64,000 nucleotides of DNA, taken from Martinezella lusitana. Lineage in GTDB: Bacteria > Pseudomonadota > Alphaproteobacteria > Rhizobiales > Rhizobiaceae. Within the stretch, counting starts at the first letter, position 1. Each line of letters starts with the position of its first letter. Location: contig NZ_FMAF01000005.1 in the NCBI RefSeq assembly GCF_900094565.1, positions 1 through 64,000 of the forward strand. The letters run 5' to 3'. This document shows, one piece after another, positions 10,140-17,584 of this stretch. The notes under the pieces are model-generated. The model worked only from the letters and a program-made list of their open reading frames with translations, was not told the origin of the DNA and ran no database searches. The position numbers were made by a program, and so were the translations under genes.

Positions 10140-10174
10140 AATCGCCCGGGGTGCTTCACTTCGGGCGATTTTGC
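10140..10174 (+). terminator. Strong intrinsic terminator after rplO
   Basis: The 9-bp stem AATCGCCCG (10140-10148) with CGGGCGATT (10162-10170) is extended inward by two G-U pairs and GTG/CAC to a 3-nt loop. TTTTGCT follows. This separates the ribosomal protein block from secY-adk and implies a separate promoter in the remaining gap of about 180 bp. Confidence 0.75.
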
Positions 10175-10353
10175 TCCCATATGTGAGCCTCACGAACCTG
10201 AACGATGCGCCAGTATCTTTCCGGGGAATAACGGGAACCAAGGGTGAGGCGCCCGATTGCAATGCAATCCGTCCGAAGCCCGGCTTTTGAACAATTTACA
10301 TACTGATTCCGGGCCCGGCCGATTATGCCGGAATTGGTAGTGCGGAGATTTGC

Positions 10354-11694
10354 ATGGCTTCTGCAGCGGAACAATTGGCGTCCAATCTCAATTTTTCGAC
10401 CTTCGCCAAAGCCGAGGATCTCAAGAAACGCTTGTGGTTCACGCTTGGCGCTCTTCTCGTCTACCGACTCGGCACCCACATTCCGCTTCCCGGCCTCAAT
10501 CCTGCCGCTTACGCCCAGGCTTTCCAGAATCAGTCGGGCGGTATCCTTGGCCTGTTCAACATGTTCTCGGGCGGTGCCGTGCAGCGCATGGCGATCTTTG
10601 CGCTCGGCATCATGCCTTATATTTCGGCCTCGATCATCGTTCAGCTGATGACGTCGGTCGTGCCTTCGCTTGAGAACCTGAAGAAGGAAGGCGAACAGGG
10701 CCGTAAGATCATCAACCAGTACACCCGCTACGGTACGGTGCTGCTCGGCGCGTTGCAGGCTTATGGTATTGCGATCGGCCTTGAGCACGGCAACGGCGTC
10801 GTCATAGATCCAGGCTGGTTCTTCCGTCTTTCGACCGTCGTCACGCTGCTCGGCGGCACGATGTTCCTGATGTGGCTCGGCGAGCAGGTTACCTCGCGCG
10901 GCATCGGCAACGGTATTTCGCTGATCATCTTCGCGGGCATCGCAGCCGGTCTGCCGACGGCACTTGCCGGTACGCTCGAACTCGGCCGAACCGGCGCTCT
11001 GTCGACCGGTCTCATTCTCGCCGTGCTCGTCGTCGCCGTTCTGGTCATTGCGCTCATCGTTTTCGTCGAGCGTGCGCAGCGTCGTCTGCTGATCCAGTAT
11101 CCGAAGCGACAGGTCGGCACGCGCATGTTCCAGGGCGATACGTCGCACCTGCCGCTGAAGCTGAACACATCTGGTGTTATCCCGGCGATCTTTGCCTCGT
11201 CGCTGCTGCTTTTGCCGGCAACCATCGCCGGTCTCGGCAACAACACGGCGCTGCCGACCTGGGTCACCTCGATCGTCGCGGCCCTCGGTCACGGCCAGCC
11301 GCTTTACATGGTGCTCTATGCCGGCCTGATCGCCTTCTTCGCCTTCTTCTATACCGCACTGGTCTTCAACCCGAAGGACACGGCGGACAACTTGAAGAAG
11401 CATGGTGGCTTCATTCCCGGAATTCGTCCGGGCGAGCGCACCGCCGAATATATCGATTACGTGCTGACCCGTATCACGGTCATCGGCGCGATCTACCTCG
11501 TCTTCGTCTGCATTCTGCCCGAAATTCTCGTGTCCCAGACCGGTATTCCCTTGTCGCTGGGTGGCACTTCGCTTCTGATCGTGGTTAGCGTAACGCTGGA
11601 TACGGTGGCGCAGATTCAGGGTCACCTGATTGCACAGCAATATGAAGGCCTGATCAAGAAATCGAAGTTGCGTGGAGGAAAGAGGGGGCGATGA
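10354..11694 (+). CDS. secY: Protein translocase subunit SecY
   Basis: SecY (446 residues), the channel subunit of the Sec translocon in the inner membrane. Ten hydrophobic segments are expected and the pattern fits. Recognisable blocks include [16 protein letters not shown], the [23 protein letters not shown] loop and the C-terminal [18 protein letters not shown]. The ATG at 10354 follows GGAGATTTGC. It overlaps adk by 4 bp (ATGA). Confidence 0.98.
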   Translation: MASAAEQLASNLNFSTFAKAEDLKKRLWFTLGALLVYRLGTHIPLPGLNPAAYAQAFQNQSGGILGLFNMFSGGAVQRMAIFALGIMPYISASIIVQLMTSVVPSLENLKKEGEQGRKIINQYTRYGTVLLGALQAYGIAIGLEHGNGVVIDPGWFFRLSTVVTLLGGTMFLMWLGEQVTSRGIGNGISLIIFAGIAAGLPTALAGTLELGRTGALSTGLILAVLVVAVLVIALIVFVERAQRRLLIQYPKRQVGTRMFQGDTSHLPLKLNTSGVIPAIFASSLLLLPATIAGLGNNTALPTWVTSIVAALGHGQPLYMVLYAGLIAFFAFFYTALVFNPKDTADNLKKHGGFIPGIRPGERTAEYIDYVLTRITVIGAIYLVFVCILPEILVSQTGIPLSLGGTSLLIVVSVTLDTVAQIQGHLIAQQYEGLIKKSKLRGGKRGR

Positions 11695-12341
11695 GACTCA
11701 TACTTTTAGGGCCGCCGGGAGCAGGTAAGGGGACCCAGGCCCAGCGTATCGTGGAAAAGCACGGTATTCCGCAGCTTTCCACAGGCGATATGCTGCGGGC
11801 TGCGGTGGCGGCTGAGACTGAAGTTGGCAAGCGTGCCAAGGCCGTCATGGACGCCGGCAAGCTTGTTTCCGACGAGATTGTCAATGCCATCGTTTCCGAG
11901 CGCATCGATCAACCGGATTGCGCCAGGGGTTTCATTCTTGACGGTTTCCCGCGCACTCTGGTGCAAGCGGACGCCACCGAGCGGATGCTGCAGGCCAAGG
12001 GTCTGGAACTTTCCGTTGTCATCGAGCTCAAGGTTGATGATGCCGAACTGATTCGCCGCGTCTCCGGCCGTTATTCTTGCTCGAACTGCGGCAGTGTCTA
12101 TCATGACACCGACAAGGTTCCGGCGACGGCTGGTGTCTGCGACAAATGCGGCTCGACGCATTTCAAGCGCCGGCCGGATGACAATGCCGAGACCATGGCA
12201 ACCCGTCTCCAAGTCTACTACAAGGAGACCTCGCCGCTGATCGGCTACTACTACGCCAAGGGCAAGCTGCAGAGCATCGACGGCATGGCCGATATCGAGC
12301 ATGTGACTGATAGCATCGAAGGTATCCTGGCTAAGCTTTAG
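11691..12341 (+). CDS. adk: Adenylate kinase, zinc-LID type
   Basis: Converts ATP + AMP to 2 ADP in the cytosol (216 residues). The P-loop [11 protein letters not shown] is at residues 7-17, followed by [10 protein letters not shown] and [10 protein letters not shown]. The LID contains a C-x2-C...C-x2-C set (YSCSNCG and CDKCG), the metal-binding version known from Bacillus and from Paracoccus denitrificans. The E. coli enzyme lacks it. It is translationally coupled to secY through an ATGA overlap. Confidence 0.98.
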   Translation: MRLILLGPPGAGKGTQAQRIVEKHGIPQLSTGDMLRAAVAAETEVGKRAKAVMDAGKLVSDEIVNAIVSERIDQPDCARGFILDGFPRTLVQADATERMLQAKGLELSVVIELKVDDAELIRRVSGRYSCSNCGSVYHDTDKVPATAGVCDKCGSTHFKRRPDDNAETMATRLQVYYKETSPLIGYYYAKGKLQSIDGMADIEHVTDSIEGILAKL

Positions 12342-12466
12342 ATAGCTTAAAATAAACTTGCCGGAGCGGTTGCTTTTTTGCGCTGATTCCGCTAAACACC
12401 GCGCCAACTCGCGACATGCTATGCGATCGGCGCGGATTTCCATCGGGAAGTCCGGGTACGGTCGTT

Positions 12467-12495
12467 TTGACATGTTGCGGACTCAATCGAACAAG
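12467..12495 (+). promoter_or_regulatory. Possible promoter for the alpha operon
   Basis: A perfect -35 hexamer TTGACA (12467-12472) lies about 90 bp upstream of rpsM in the 218-bp adk-rpsM gap. The candidate -10 region about 17 bp later (around 12490) is poor. The call rests mainly on the -35 and on the long gap. Confidence 0.3.
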
Positions 12496-12520
12496 CAGCT
12501 CCCGGGCTGCATAACAAGAC

Positions 12521-12541
12521 CCTTTGCCCTAAGGCAAAAGG
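12521..12541 (+). other. Hairpin in rpsM leader
   Basis: CCTTTGCC (12521-12528) pairs with GGCAAAAGG (12533-12541, one bulged A) across a 4-nt loop, just upstream of the rpsM ribosome-binding site. It may be a leader element controlling translation of the alpha operon. Confidence 0.4.
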
Positions 12542-12559
12542 AATGCAAGGAGAACAGGC

Positions 12560-12928
12560 GTGGCTCGTATCGCTGGCGTCAACATCCCGACTGCAAAGCG
12601 CGTAGTTATTGCGCTTCGTTACATTCACGGGATCGGACCGAAGTTTGCACAGGAAATCTGCGAGAAGGTCGGTATTCCGGCCGAGCGTCGCGTCAATCAG
12701 TTGACGGATGCTGAAGTTCTGCAGATCCGCGAAACCATCGACCGTGACTATCAGGTCGAAGGTGACCTGCGTCGCGACACCGCGATGAACATCAAGCGTC
12801 TGATGGACCTGGGCAGCTACCGCGGCCTGCGTCATCGTCGCGGCTTGCCGGTTCGCGGCCAGCGCACGCACACCAATGCTCGTACCCGTAAGGGTCCGGC
12901 AAAGGCGATTGCTGGTAAGAAGAAGTAA
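12560..12928 (+). CDS. rpsM: 30S ribosomal protein S13
   Basis: S13 (122 residues), a 30S head protein that forms intersubunit bridges. It begins with GTG at 12560 behind AAGGAGAAC and reads [26 protein letters not shown]. The C-terminal [24 protein letters not shown] is diagnostic. It opens the alpha operon. rpmJ, often found here, is absent. Confidence 0.97.
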   Translation: MARIAGVNIPTAKRVVIALRYIHGIGPKFAQEICEKVGIPAERRVNQLTDAEVLQIRETIDRDYQVEGDLRRDTAMNIKRLMDLGSYRGLRHRRGLPVRGQRTHTNARTRKGPAKAIAGKKK

Positions 12929-12949
12929 TTTCCGGGCAACCGGATGTGG

Positions 12950-12982
12950 GAGGCTGGCGGTCCGCCGGCCTCTTTTGAGTTT
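12950..12982 (+). terminator. Terminator-like hairpin between rpsM and rpsK
   Basis: The stem GAGGCTGGC (12950-12958) with GCCGGCCTC (12964-12972, one G-U pair) has a 5-nt loop and is followed by TTTTGAGTTT. It sits in a 131-bp gap within the alpha operon, so partial termination is likely rather than complete. Confidence 0.6.
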
Positions 12983-13059
12983 GGAGCGGCGCCCCACGGG
13001 TGTCGCTTCGGTGTAGCCGCTGGGATTACGGCGGTGCAGAGATCCAAGAAAGGACTAAC

Positions 13060-13449
13060 ATGGCCAAGGAAGCCGTCCGCGTTCGCCGTCGCGAGCGCAA
13101 GAATATTTCGTCGGGCGTCGCACACGTCAACTCGACCTTCAACAACACGATGATCACCATCACCGACGCACAGGGCAACGCGATTGCCTGGTCGTCTGCT
13201 GGTGCCAAGGGCTTCAAGGGTTCGCGCAAGTCGACCCCGTTCGCTGCCCAGATCGCTGCTGAAGACTGCGCCAAGAAGGCTCAGGAACATGGCATGAAGT
13301 CGCTGGAAGTTGAAGTTTGCGGCCCGGGCTCCGGTCGTGAATCTGCTCTGCGCGCGCTCCAGGCTGCCGGTTTCATGATCACGTCCATCCGCGACGTGAC
13401 CCCGATCCCGCACAATGGTTGCCGCCCGCGCAAGAAGCGTCGCGTCTGA
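13060..13449 (+). CDS. rpsK: 30S ribosomal protein S11
   Basis: S11 (129 residues) on the 30S platform. The ATG at 13060 follows AGAAAGGAC. The frame is open further upstream, but only through the hairpin region. The conserved [18 protein letters not shown] and [18 protein letters not shown] segments are complete. Confidence 0.97.
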   Translation: MAKEAVRVRRRERKNISSGVAHVNSTFNNTMITITDAQGNAIAWSSAGAKGFKGSRKSTPFAAQIAAEDCAKKAQEHGMKSLEVEVCGPGSGRESALRALQAAGFMITSIRDVTPIPHNGCRPRKKRRV

Positions 13450-13464
13450 TCATCGCCACTCTCG

Positions 13465-13503
13465 ACACCGGCCGGGGCAGATGCGCCCGGCCTGGTGTTT
13501 CTC
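13465..13503 (+). terminator. Terminator-like hairpin between rpsK and rpoA
   Basis: A 12-bp stem, ACACCGGCCGGG (13465-13476) with CCCGGCC-T-GGTGT (13486-13498, one bulged T), is followed by TTTCTC. A second 8-bp hairpin (GTTGCCAC/GTGGCAAC, 13511-13535) follows before rpoA. Confidence 0.6.
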
Positions 13504-13552
13504 AAGCTCGGTTGCCACGATTGGATGGTGGCAACGAACGGAAGGCAAAAAC

Positions 13553-14563
13553 ATGATTCAGAAAAACTGGCAGGAACTGATCAAGCCGAACAAGGTCGAG
13601 TTCACCTCGAGCGGCCGCACTAAGGCAACGCTCGTGGCCGAACCGCTGGAGCGTGGCTTCGGTCTCACCCTCGGCAACGCGCTTCGTCGCGTTCTGCTGT
13701 CCTCTCTGCGTGGCGCCGCTGTGACGGCCGTGCAGATCGACGGCGTGCTGCATGAGTTCTCCTCTATCCCGGGCGTCCGGGAAGACGTGACGGACATCGT
13801 GCTGAACATCAAGGAAATCGCCATCAAGATGGATGGCGATGATGCCAAGCGCATGGTCGTCCGCAAGCAGGGCCCAGGCGTAGTAACGGCTGGCGACATC
13901 CAGACGGTCGGCGATATCGAAATCCTCAACCCCGAGCATGTCATCTGCACGCTCGACGAGGGCGCCGAAATCCGCATGGAATTCACCGTCAACAACGGCA
14001 AGGGCTATGTCCCGGCCGAGCGCAATCGTGCGGAAGATGCTCCGATTGGTCTCATCCCGGTCGACAGCCTCTATTCGCCGGTCAAGAAGGTGTCCTACAA
14101 GGTTGAAAACACCCGTGAAGGACAGGTTCTCGACTACGACAAGCTGAGCATGTCGCTCGAAACCGATGGTTCGATCAGCGGTGAAGATGCTGTCGCTTTC
14201 GCGGCTCGCATCCTGCAGGATCAGCTTGGCGTGTTCGTCAACTTCGACGAGCCGCAGAAGGAAACCGAAGAGGAAGCAGTTACCGAACTCGCTTTCAACC
14301 CGGCTCTCCTCAAGAAGGTGGACGAACTGGAACTGTCCGTTCGCTCGGCAAATTGCCTGAAGAACGACAACATCGTCTATATCGGCGACCTCATTCAGAA
14401 GACCGAAGCAGAAATGCTCCGCACGCCGAATTTTGGTCGCAAGTCGCTGAACGAAATCAAGGAAGTTCTCGCTTCCATGGGTCTGCACCTCGGCATGGAA
14501 GTGCCGGCATGGCCGCCTGAGAACATCGAAGATCTCGCCAAGCGATACGAAGACCAATACTAA
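13553..14563 (+). CDS. rpoA: RNA polymerase alpha subunit
   Basis: Alpha subunit (336 residues) that nucleates RNA polymerase assembly and contacts UP elements and activators. The N-terminal domain ([22 protein letters not shown]) and the C-terminal alphaCTD ([13 protein letters not shown] and [21 protein letters not shown] block) are both present. The ATG at 13553 follows GGAAGGC. An open frame upstream lies in the rpsK gap. rpsD, which precedes rpoA in E. coli, is missing here, as is common in alphaproteobacteria. Confidence 0.98.
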   Translation: MIQKNWQELIKPNKVEFTSSGRTKATLVAEPLERGFGLTLGNALRRVLLSSLRGAAVTAVQIDGVLHEFSSIPGVREDVTDIVLNIKEIAIKMDGDDAKRMVVRKQGPGVVTAGDIQTVGDIEILNPEHVICTLDEGAEIRMEFTVNNGKGYVPAERNRAEDAPIGLIPVDSLYSPVKKVSYKVENTREGQVLDYDKLSMSLETDGSISGEDAVAFAARILQDQLGVFVNFDEPQKETEEEAVTELAFNPALLKKVDELELSVRSANCLKNDNIVYIGDLIQKTEAEMLRTPNFGRKSLNEIKEVLASMGLHLGMEVPAWPPENIEDLAKRYEDQY

Positions 14564-14602
14564 GGCCGCAAGCGCTCCTTGGAGCGCTTTAAGCTGGCCT
14601 TA
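14562..14602 (+). other. Nested hairpin after rpoA
   Basis: AAGCGCTCC (14570-14578) pairs with GGAGCGCTT (14581-14589). The structure is nested in an outer AAGGCC/GGCCTT stem (14562-14567 with 14597-14602). It overlaps the rpoA stop codon. A short TTT lies inside the structure, and it may end part of the transcripts. Confidence 0.5.
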
Positions 14603-14615
14603 GCATCTTTAAACA

Positions 14616-14661
14616 GCGCATGCACCTTTCGCTCCGCCGGGAATTGGAGCGGGGCATGCGC
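14616..14661 (+). other. Two-stem RNA structure upstream of rplQ
   Basis: The outer stem GCGCATGC (14616-14623) with GCATGCGC (14654-14661) encloses an inner stem CGCTCC (14630-14635) with GGAGCG (14646-14651). Both are perfect. The element lies 48 bp before rplQ and could be a leader for L17 control. Confidence 0.5.
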
Positions 14662-14708
14662 CCAACAAACTGCAGGTGAACGATGCCTGCAAGTGAAGGA
14701 GAATAGCA

Positions 14709-15131
14709 ATGCGCCACGGTAAAGCCGGCCGCAAGCTGAACAGAACCGCTAGCCACCGTAAGGCGATGTTCGCCAACATGGCAGCTTCGCTCATCACCCA
14801 TGAGCAGATCGTCACCACGCTTCCGAAGGCGAAGGAAATTCGTCCGATCGTTGAGAAGCTGGTTACCCTCGGCAAGCGCGGCGACCTGCACGCTCGTCGT
14901 CAGGCCATCTCGCAGATCCGCGACGCCGTTGTCGTCGCCAAGCTGTTCGATGCGATCGCAACGCGCTACGCCACCCGCAACGGCGGCTACCTGCGTATCA
15001 TGAAGGCCGGCTTCCGCCAGGGCGACAATGCCGCTCTCGCAGTCGTCGAATTCGTCGATCGTGACACCTCTGCCAAGGGCGCAGCCGACAAGGCTCGCGT
15101 TGCTGCCGAGGAAGAAGCTGCAGCCGCTTAA
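14709..15131 (+). CDS. rplQ: 50S ribosomal protein L17
   Basis: L17 (140 residues), last gene of the ribosomal cluster. It begins [29 protein letters not shown], the conserved L17 start, and has [19 protein letters not shown]. The C-terminus is an Ala/Glu-rich extension. The ATG follows AAGGAGAAT. Confidence 0.97.
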   Translation: MRHGKAGRKLNRTASHRKAMFANMAASLITHEQIVTTLPKAKEIRPIVEKLVTLGKRGDLHARRQAISQIRDAVVVAKLFDAIATRYATRNGGYLRIMKAGFRQGDNAALAVVEFVDRDTSAKGAADKARVAAEEEAAAA

Positions 15132-15156
15132 GGCAAGCTTCGAATAAAAGATCGAG

Positions 15157-15185
15157 GGCCGGATGAGCGATCATCCGGCCTTTTG
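15157..15185 (+). terminator. Terminator of the ribosomal protein cluster
   Basis: A perfect 10-bp stem, GGCCGGATGA (15157-15166) with TCATCCGGCC (15171-15180), has a GCGA (GNRA-type) tetraloop and is followed by TTTT. It lies 25 bp after rplQ. A near-copy occurs at 15711-15734. Confidence 0.9.
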
Positions 15186-15207
15186 GCGTTTGGAGTTTTA
15201 CCGGAAG
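15157..15207 (+). repeat. Left copy of a 51-bp direct repeat flanking the DUF2809 gene
   Basis: This stretch aligns without gaps to 15711-15761. By hand count, 40 of 51 positions are identical. It includes the complete terminator hairpin of rplQ. The two copies are 554 bp apart and enclose a single gene. Confidence 0.6.
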
Positions 15208-15258
15208 CTGCGTCGCCCGACGGCTCATGCTCTTCAGCTGCAGGGATGACAATTCGAC

Positions 15259-15669
15259 ATGCGGCGGCAATTCATGCGCAGAAGGATTTCGCTGCTTCTG
15301 GCCCTGTTGCTGACAATCGCCAGCGGCCTTGCGCTCCGGCGATTTGGATATGCGGCCAATCTTCCCTTTGCCGTCGTCAAATATGGCGGTTCGATATTGT
15401 GGGGAGCGATGGTCTACTGGCTGCTGGCCACGATATTCGTCTCCAGCAGGCCATTCAGGATTGCCGCTGTGGCATTGATCCTGGCGGTGGCAGGCGAACT
15501 CTTCAGGCTCTGGCATACGCCCACACTTGACGCGTTTCGGTTGACCACTGCGGGGGCCCTGTTGCTGGGAAGGGTGTTCTCGCTTTGGAATATCGCGGCC
15601 TATGCCACGGGGATAGCGGCGGCTCTGGCGCTTGATCGCATCCTGTCGGCGTCGAAACGCACGATCTGA
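15259..15669 (+). CDS. DUF2809 family membrane protein
   Basis: A 136-residue inner-membrane protein with about four hydrophobic segments: residues 10-26, 41-61, 65-80 and 111-128. It has the DUF2809 pattern: GLALRRFGYAANLPFAVVKYGGSILWGAMVYW, then a conserved ELFRLWHTPTLDAFRLTTAGALLLGRVFSLWN block. The function of the family is unknown. The start could be the ATG at 15259 or the one at 15274. It stands alone between the rplQ terminator and a convergent dinB-like gene. Confidence 0.8.
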   Translation: MRRQFMRRRISLLLALLLTIASGLALRRFGYAANLPFAVVKYGGSILWGAMVYWLLATIFVSSRPFRIAAVALILAVAGELFRLWHTPTLDAFRLTTAGALLLGRVFSLWNIAAYATGIAAALALDRILSASKRTI

Positions 15670-15710
15670 TATTTTTGGCAAAACCTGACAACAGCGCGCG
15701 GCATCGCTGA

Positions 15711-15761
15711 GGCTGGATGAGCGATCATCCGGCGGTTTGCCGTTTGCCGCATGCGCGGAAG
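15711..15761 (+). repeat. Right copy of the 51-bp direct repeat
   Basis: It contains the hairpin GCTGGATGA-GCGA-TCATCCGGC, almost identical to the rplQ terminator at 15157-15180. The T tract is replaced by GGTTTGCC. Downstream bases also match the left copy in register (TTTG-CGTTTG and CGGAAG at equal offsets). Confidence 0.6.
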
Positions 15762-15783
15762 TTCAGGAGCGCAGCAGCTTCCG

Positions 15784-16302
15784 CTATTCCGCGGCCACGG
15801 TTTGTCGCCGCGAGGGTTCGCTGCGGTGAAGATAGACGGCGAATGTGTCCCAAGGTGGCGAGATGGAGAGCTGCGTCAGCAGCCGGCCAATCTCGCCCCT
15901 GTGATACCCTCCGTGAATGACGACCTGGGTGAGCATTTCCTGACGCGACATGCAGCCCCTATCTCCGTCGGTGAATACGAACGGCAGAGATTCTGCCAGC
16001 AGGTCGGAACTGACCGTTTCGAGATATCGCAGATACCATTGATCCGATGCAACGACTGCGGCGCGAAGTTCCGCCAGGGACGGCGTGTCGGGCGTATTAT
16101 CAGCCGTGAAGCCATGCTCTTGCCCGGTGAGATGCGCCGCGAATATCCGGCCGACGACATGGGAATGGTTCATCAACCGTAACGCCATGTGGCGCTCCTT
16201 GCCATGCTGTACGGGATCGAGATGACCGATACTGTCGAGCAGTTCCTCATTCGCCCAGGCCTGATAGCTGAAAAGAGTGCTTAGCAACGACAGTTCGCTC
16301 AT
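15784..16302 (-). CDS. DinB family protein (putative metal-dependent hydrolase or transferase)
   Basis: A 172-residue four-helix-bundle protein of the DinB/YfiT fold. The family signature is visible: a histidine in MNHSHVVGRIF (residues 44-54) and the HGGYHRGEIGRLL segment near residue 130. These supply the three-histidine metal site. Members include thiol transferases and DNA-damage-inducible proteins. The substrate here is unknown. It is divergent from a TetR regulator with a 71-bp shared promoter region holding an inverted repeat, so TetR control is likely. Confidence 0.85.
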   Translation of the reverse strand: MSELSLLSTLFSYQAWANEELLDSIGHLDPVQHGKERHMALRLMNHSHVVGRIFAAHLTGQEHGFTADNTPDTPSLAELRAAVVASDQWYLRYLETVSSDLLAESLPFVFTDGDRGCMSRQEMLTQVVIHGGYHRGEIGRLLTQLSISPPWDTFAVYLHRSEPSRRQTVAAE

Positions 16303-16326
16303 GATGAATCTACCCTTTGGTTGTCC

Positions 16327-16359
16327 CGGAAAATGCGAGTAATGTGTGCATATTTTCCG
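16327..16359. promoter_or_regulatory. Candidate TetR operator between dinB-like and tetR genes
   Basis: A perfect 8-bp inverted repeat, CGGAAAAT (16327-16334) and ATTTTCCG (16352-16359), has a 17-bp spacer containing a further ATGC/GCAT pair. It is in the short divergent promoter region, 15 bp before the TetR start. This is the usual place and shape for an autoregulatory operator. Confidence 0.5.
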
Positions 16360-16373
16360 AGAGCAGGGCGTAC

Positions 16374-16997
16374 ATGTCTACTCGCATTAAAAAGCCGGGA
16401 TCGCCGATGCGAAAAGAGCCGAGCCAGGCGCGTTCCCGGGCGACGGTCGAAGCAATCATCGAAGCAGGTGCTCGCGTTTTGGGCGACCGCGGATGGGCGG
16501 GGTTCACGACCAATACCGTCGCAGTGATCGCCGGGATAAGCATCGGCTCGCTCTACCAGTATTTTCCCGACAAGCTTTCTTTGGTCGAGGCCATTCGTCG
16601 TCACCACTTCGATGAGGTTCTGGCTGTCATGCGGAGGGCGACAGCTGGTGCACTGCCGTTGGCAGAGAGTGCCGAAGGACTCGTTCAAGGCATGATCGAT
16701 GCTCATAACGTCAATCCCGAGCTTCACAGGGTGCTCCTGGATGAAGCGCCGGGGCATGATGGTTCGAGGTTGGCCCATGACGCCTTCCTGACGGAGTATC
16801 ACAGTCATTACAGGAGTTTTGTCGCCGTGCATCGTAACGGCCACGGCGGTCCAGCCAACGATGTTCTTGCGCAGCTGCTGTCCGGTGCGGTCGAGGGTGT
16901 GATCCATAGTGCGGCCCGAAAGCGTGCGCTTGGGTCGCCGGAGCTGAAGCAGGAGTTGATCAGGATGATCTGTTCCTATCTGCGCAGCGCCGACTAG
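16374..16997 (+). CDS. TetR family transcriptional regulator
   Basis: A 207-residue repressor-like protein. The N-terminal TetR helix-turn-helix runs through VEAIIEAGARVLGDRGWAGFTTN and IAGISIGSLYQYFPDKLSLVEAI. The C-terminal ligand domain is unspecific. The ATG at 16374 follows GAGCAGGG. The longer TTG-initiated frame from 16317 would cover the operator and is rejected. It is divergent from the DinB-family gene, its probable target. Confidence 0.9.
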   Translation: MSTRIKKPGSPMRKEPSQARSRATVEAIIEAGARVLGDRGWAGFTTNTVAVIAGISIGSLYQYFPDKLSLVEAIRRHHFDEVLAVMRRATAGALPLAESAEGLVQGMIDAHNVNPELHRVLLDEAPGHDGSRLAHDAFLTEYHSHYRSFVAVHRNGHGGPANDVLAQLLSGAVEGVIHSAARKRALGSPELKQELIRMICSYLRSAD

Positions 16998-17079
16998 CCG
17001 CAGTATGATCCGCCCGTCGCTGCGCGCATAGCTGCGTTTCGCATTTGAGATGGCAATATGCGCCCATATGCTTTGAATA

Positions 17080-17099
17080 CTAATTAGTTCAGTGCTAAT
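17080..17099. promoter_or_regulatory. Candidate MarR operator upstream of the efflux operon
   Basis: The 8-bp palindrome CTAATTAG (17080-17087) is followed by CTAAT (17095-17099), giving the inverted repeat ATTAG-N7-CTAAT. It lies 9-28 bp before the marR start codon. AT-rich palindromes overlapping the promoter are typical of MarR autoregulation. Confidence 0.45.
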
Positions 17100-17107
17100 A
17101 GATTGCT

Positions 17108-17584
17108 ATGAAATCGTTTAGCGCCCTGCAACGCATCTTCACCGCAAACCTGCTGTCAACCGGCCGCCAATGGCGTCGGGTCGTCGACCTCGCGCTGAGT
17201 TCCTACGGCTTGTCGGAGGCCGCGGCGGCACCACTGTTGTGGATCGGCCGTCTGGGAGGAGGTATCCGGCAGGTGGTTCTCGCCACCTATGTCGGCATCG
17301 AGGGTCCGTCCTTGGTTCGGCTGCTTGATCAGCTCGAAAGCATGGGCCTCGTCATCCGCAAGGATGATCCGACGGATCGCCGCGCGAAAGGTCTGTGGCT
17401 GACAGCGGAAGGCGAGGCGCTTGCCTCCCGCATGGAGGACGCGCTCGACGAACTGCGTGGCAGAATCCTCGCCAATGTCGACCGGGCCGATATCGAAGCT
17501 GCCATCCGCGTCCTGAAGGCCTTCGAGGAGTTCGAGGCGCCGCGGACTGTCGATGCCGAGCAGGAGCGGGAGAAGGTCTTATGA
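17108..17584 (+). CDS. MarR family transcriptional regulator
   Basis: A 158-residue winged-helix regulator. The MarR core is visible as AAAPLLWIGRLGGGIRQVVLATYVGIEGPSLVRLLDQLESMGLV, followed by the wing DDPTDRRAKGLWLTAEG. It is the first gene of a four-gene efflux operon, and its TGA overlaps the FUSC gene start (ATGA). It likely represses the operon and is released by an aromatic or other toxic ligand, by analogy with MarR-controlled pumps. Confidence 0.93.
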   Translation: MKSFSALQRIFTANLLSTGRQWRRVVDLALSSYGLSEAAAAPLLWIGRLGGGIRQVVLATYVGIEGPSLVRLLDQLESMGLVIRKDDPTDRRAKGLWLTAEGEALASRMEDALDELRGRILANVDRADIEAAIRVLKAFEEFEAPRTVDAEQEREKVL

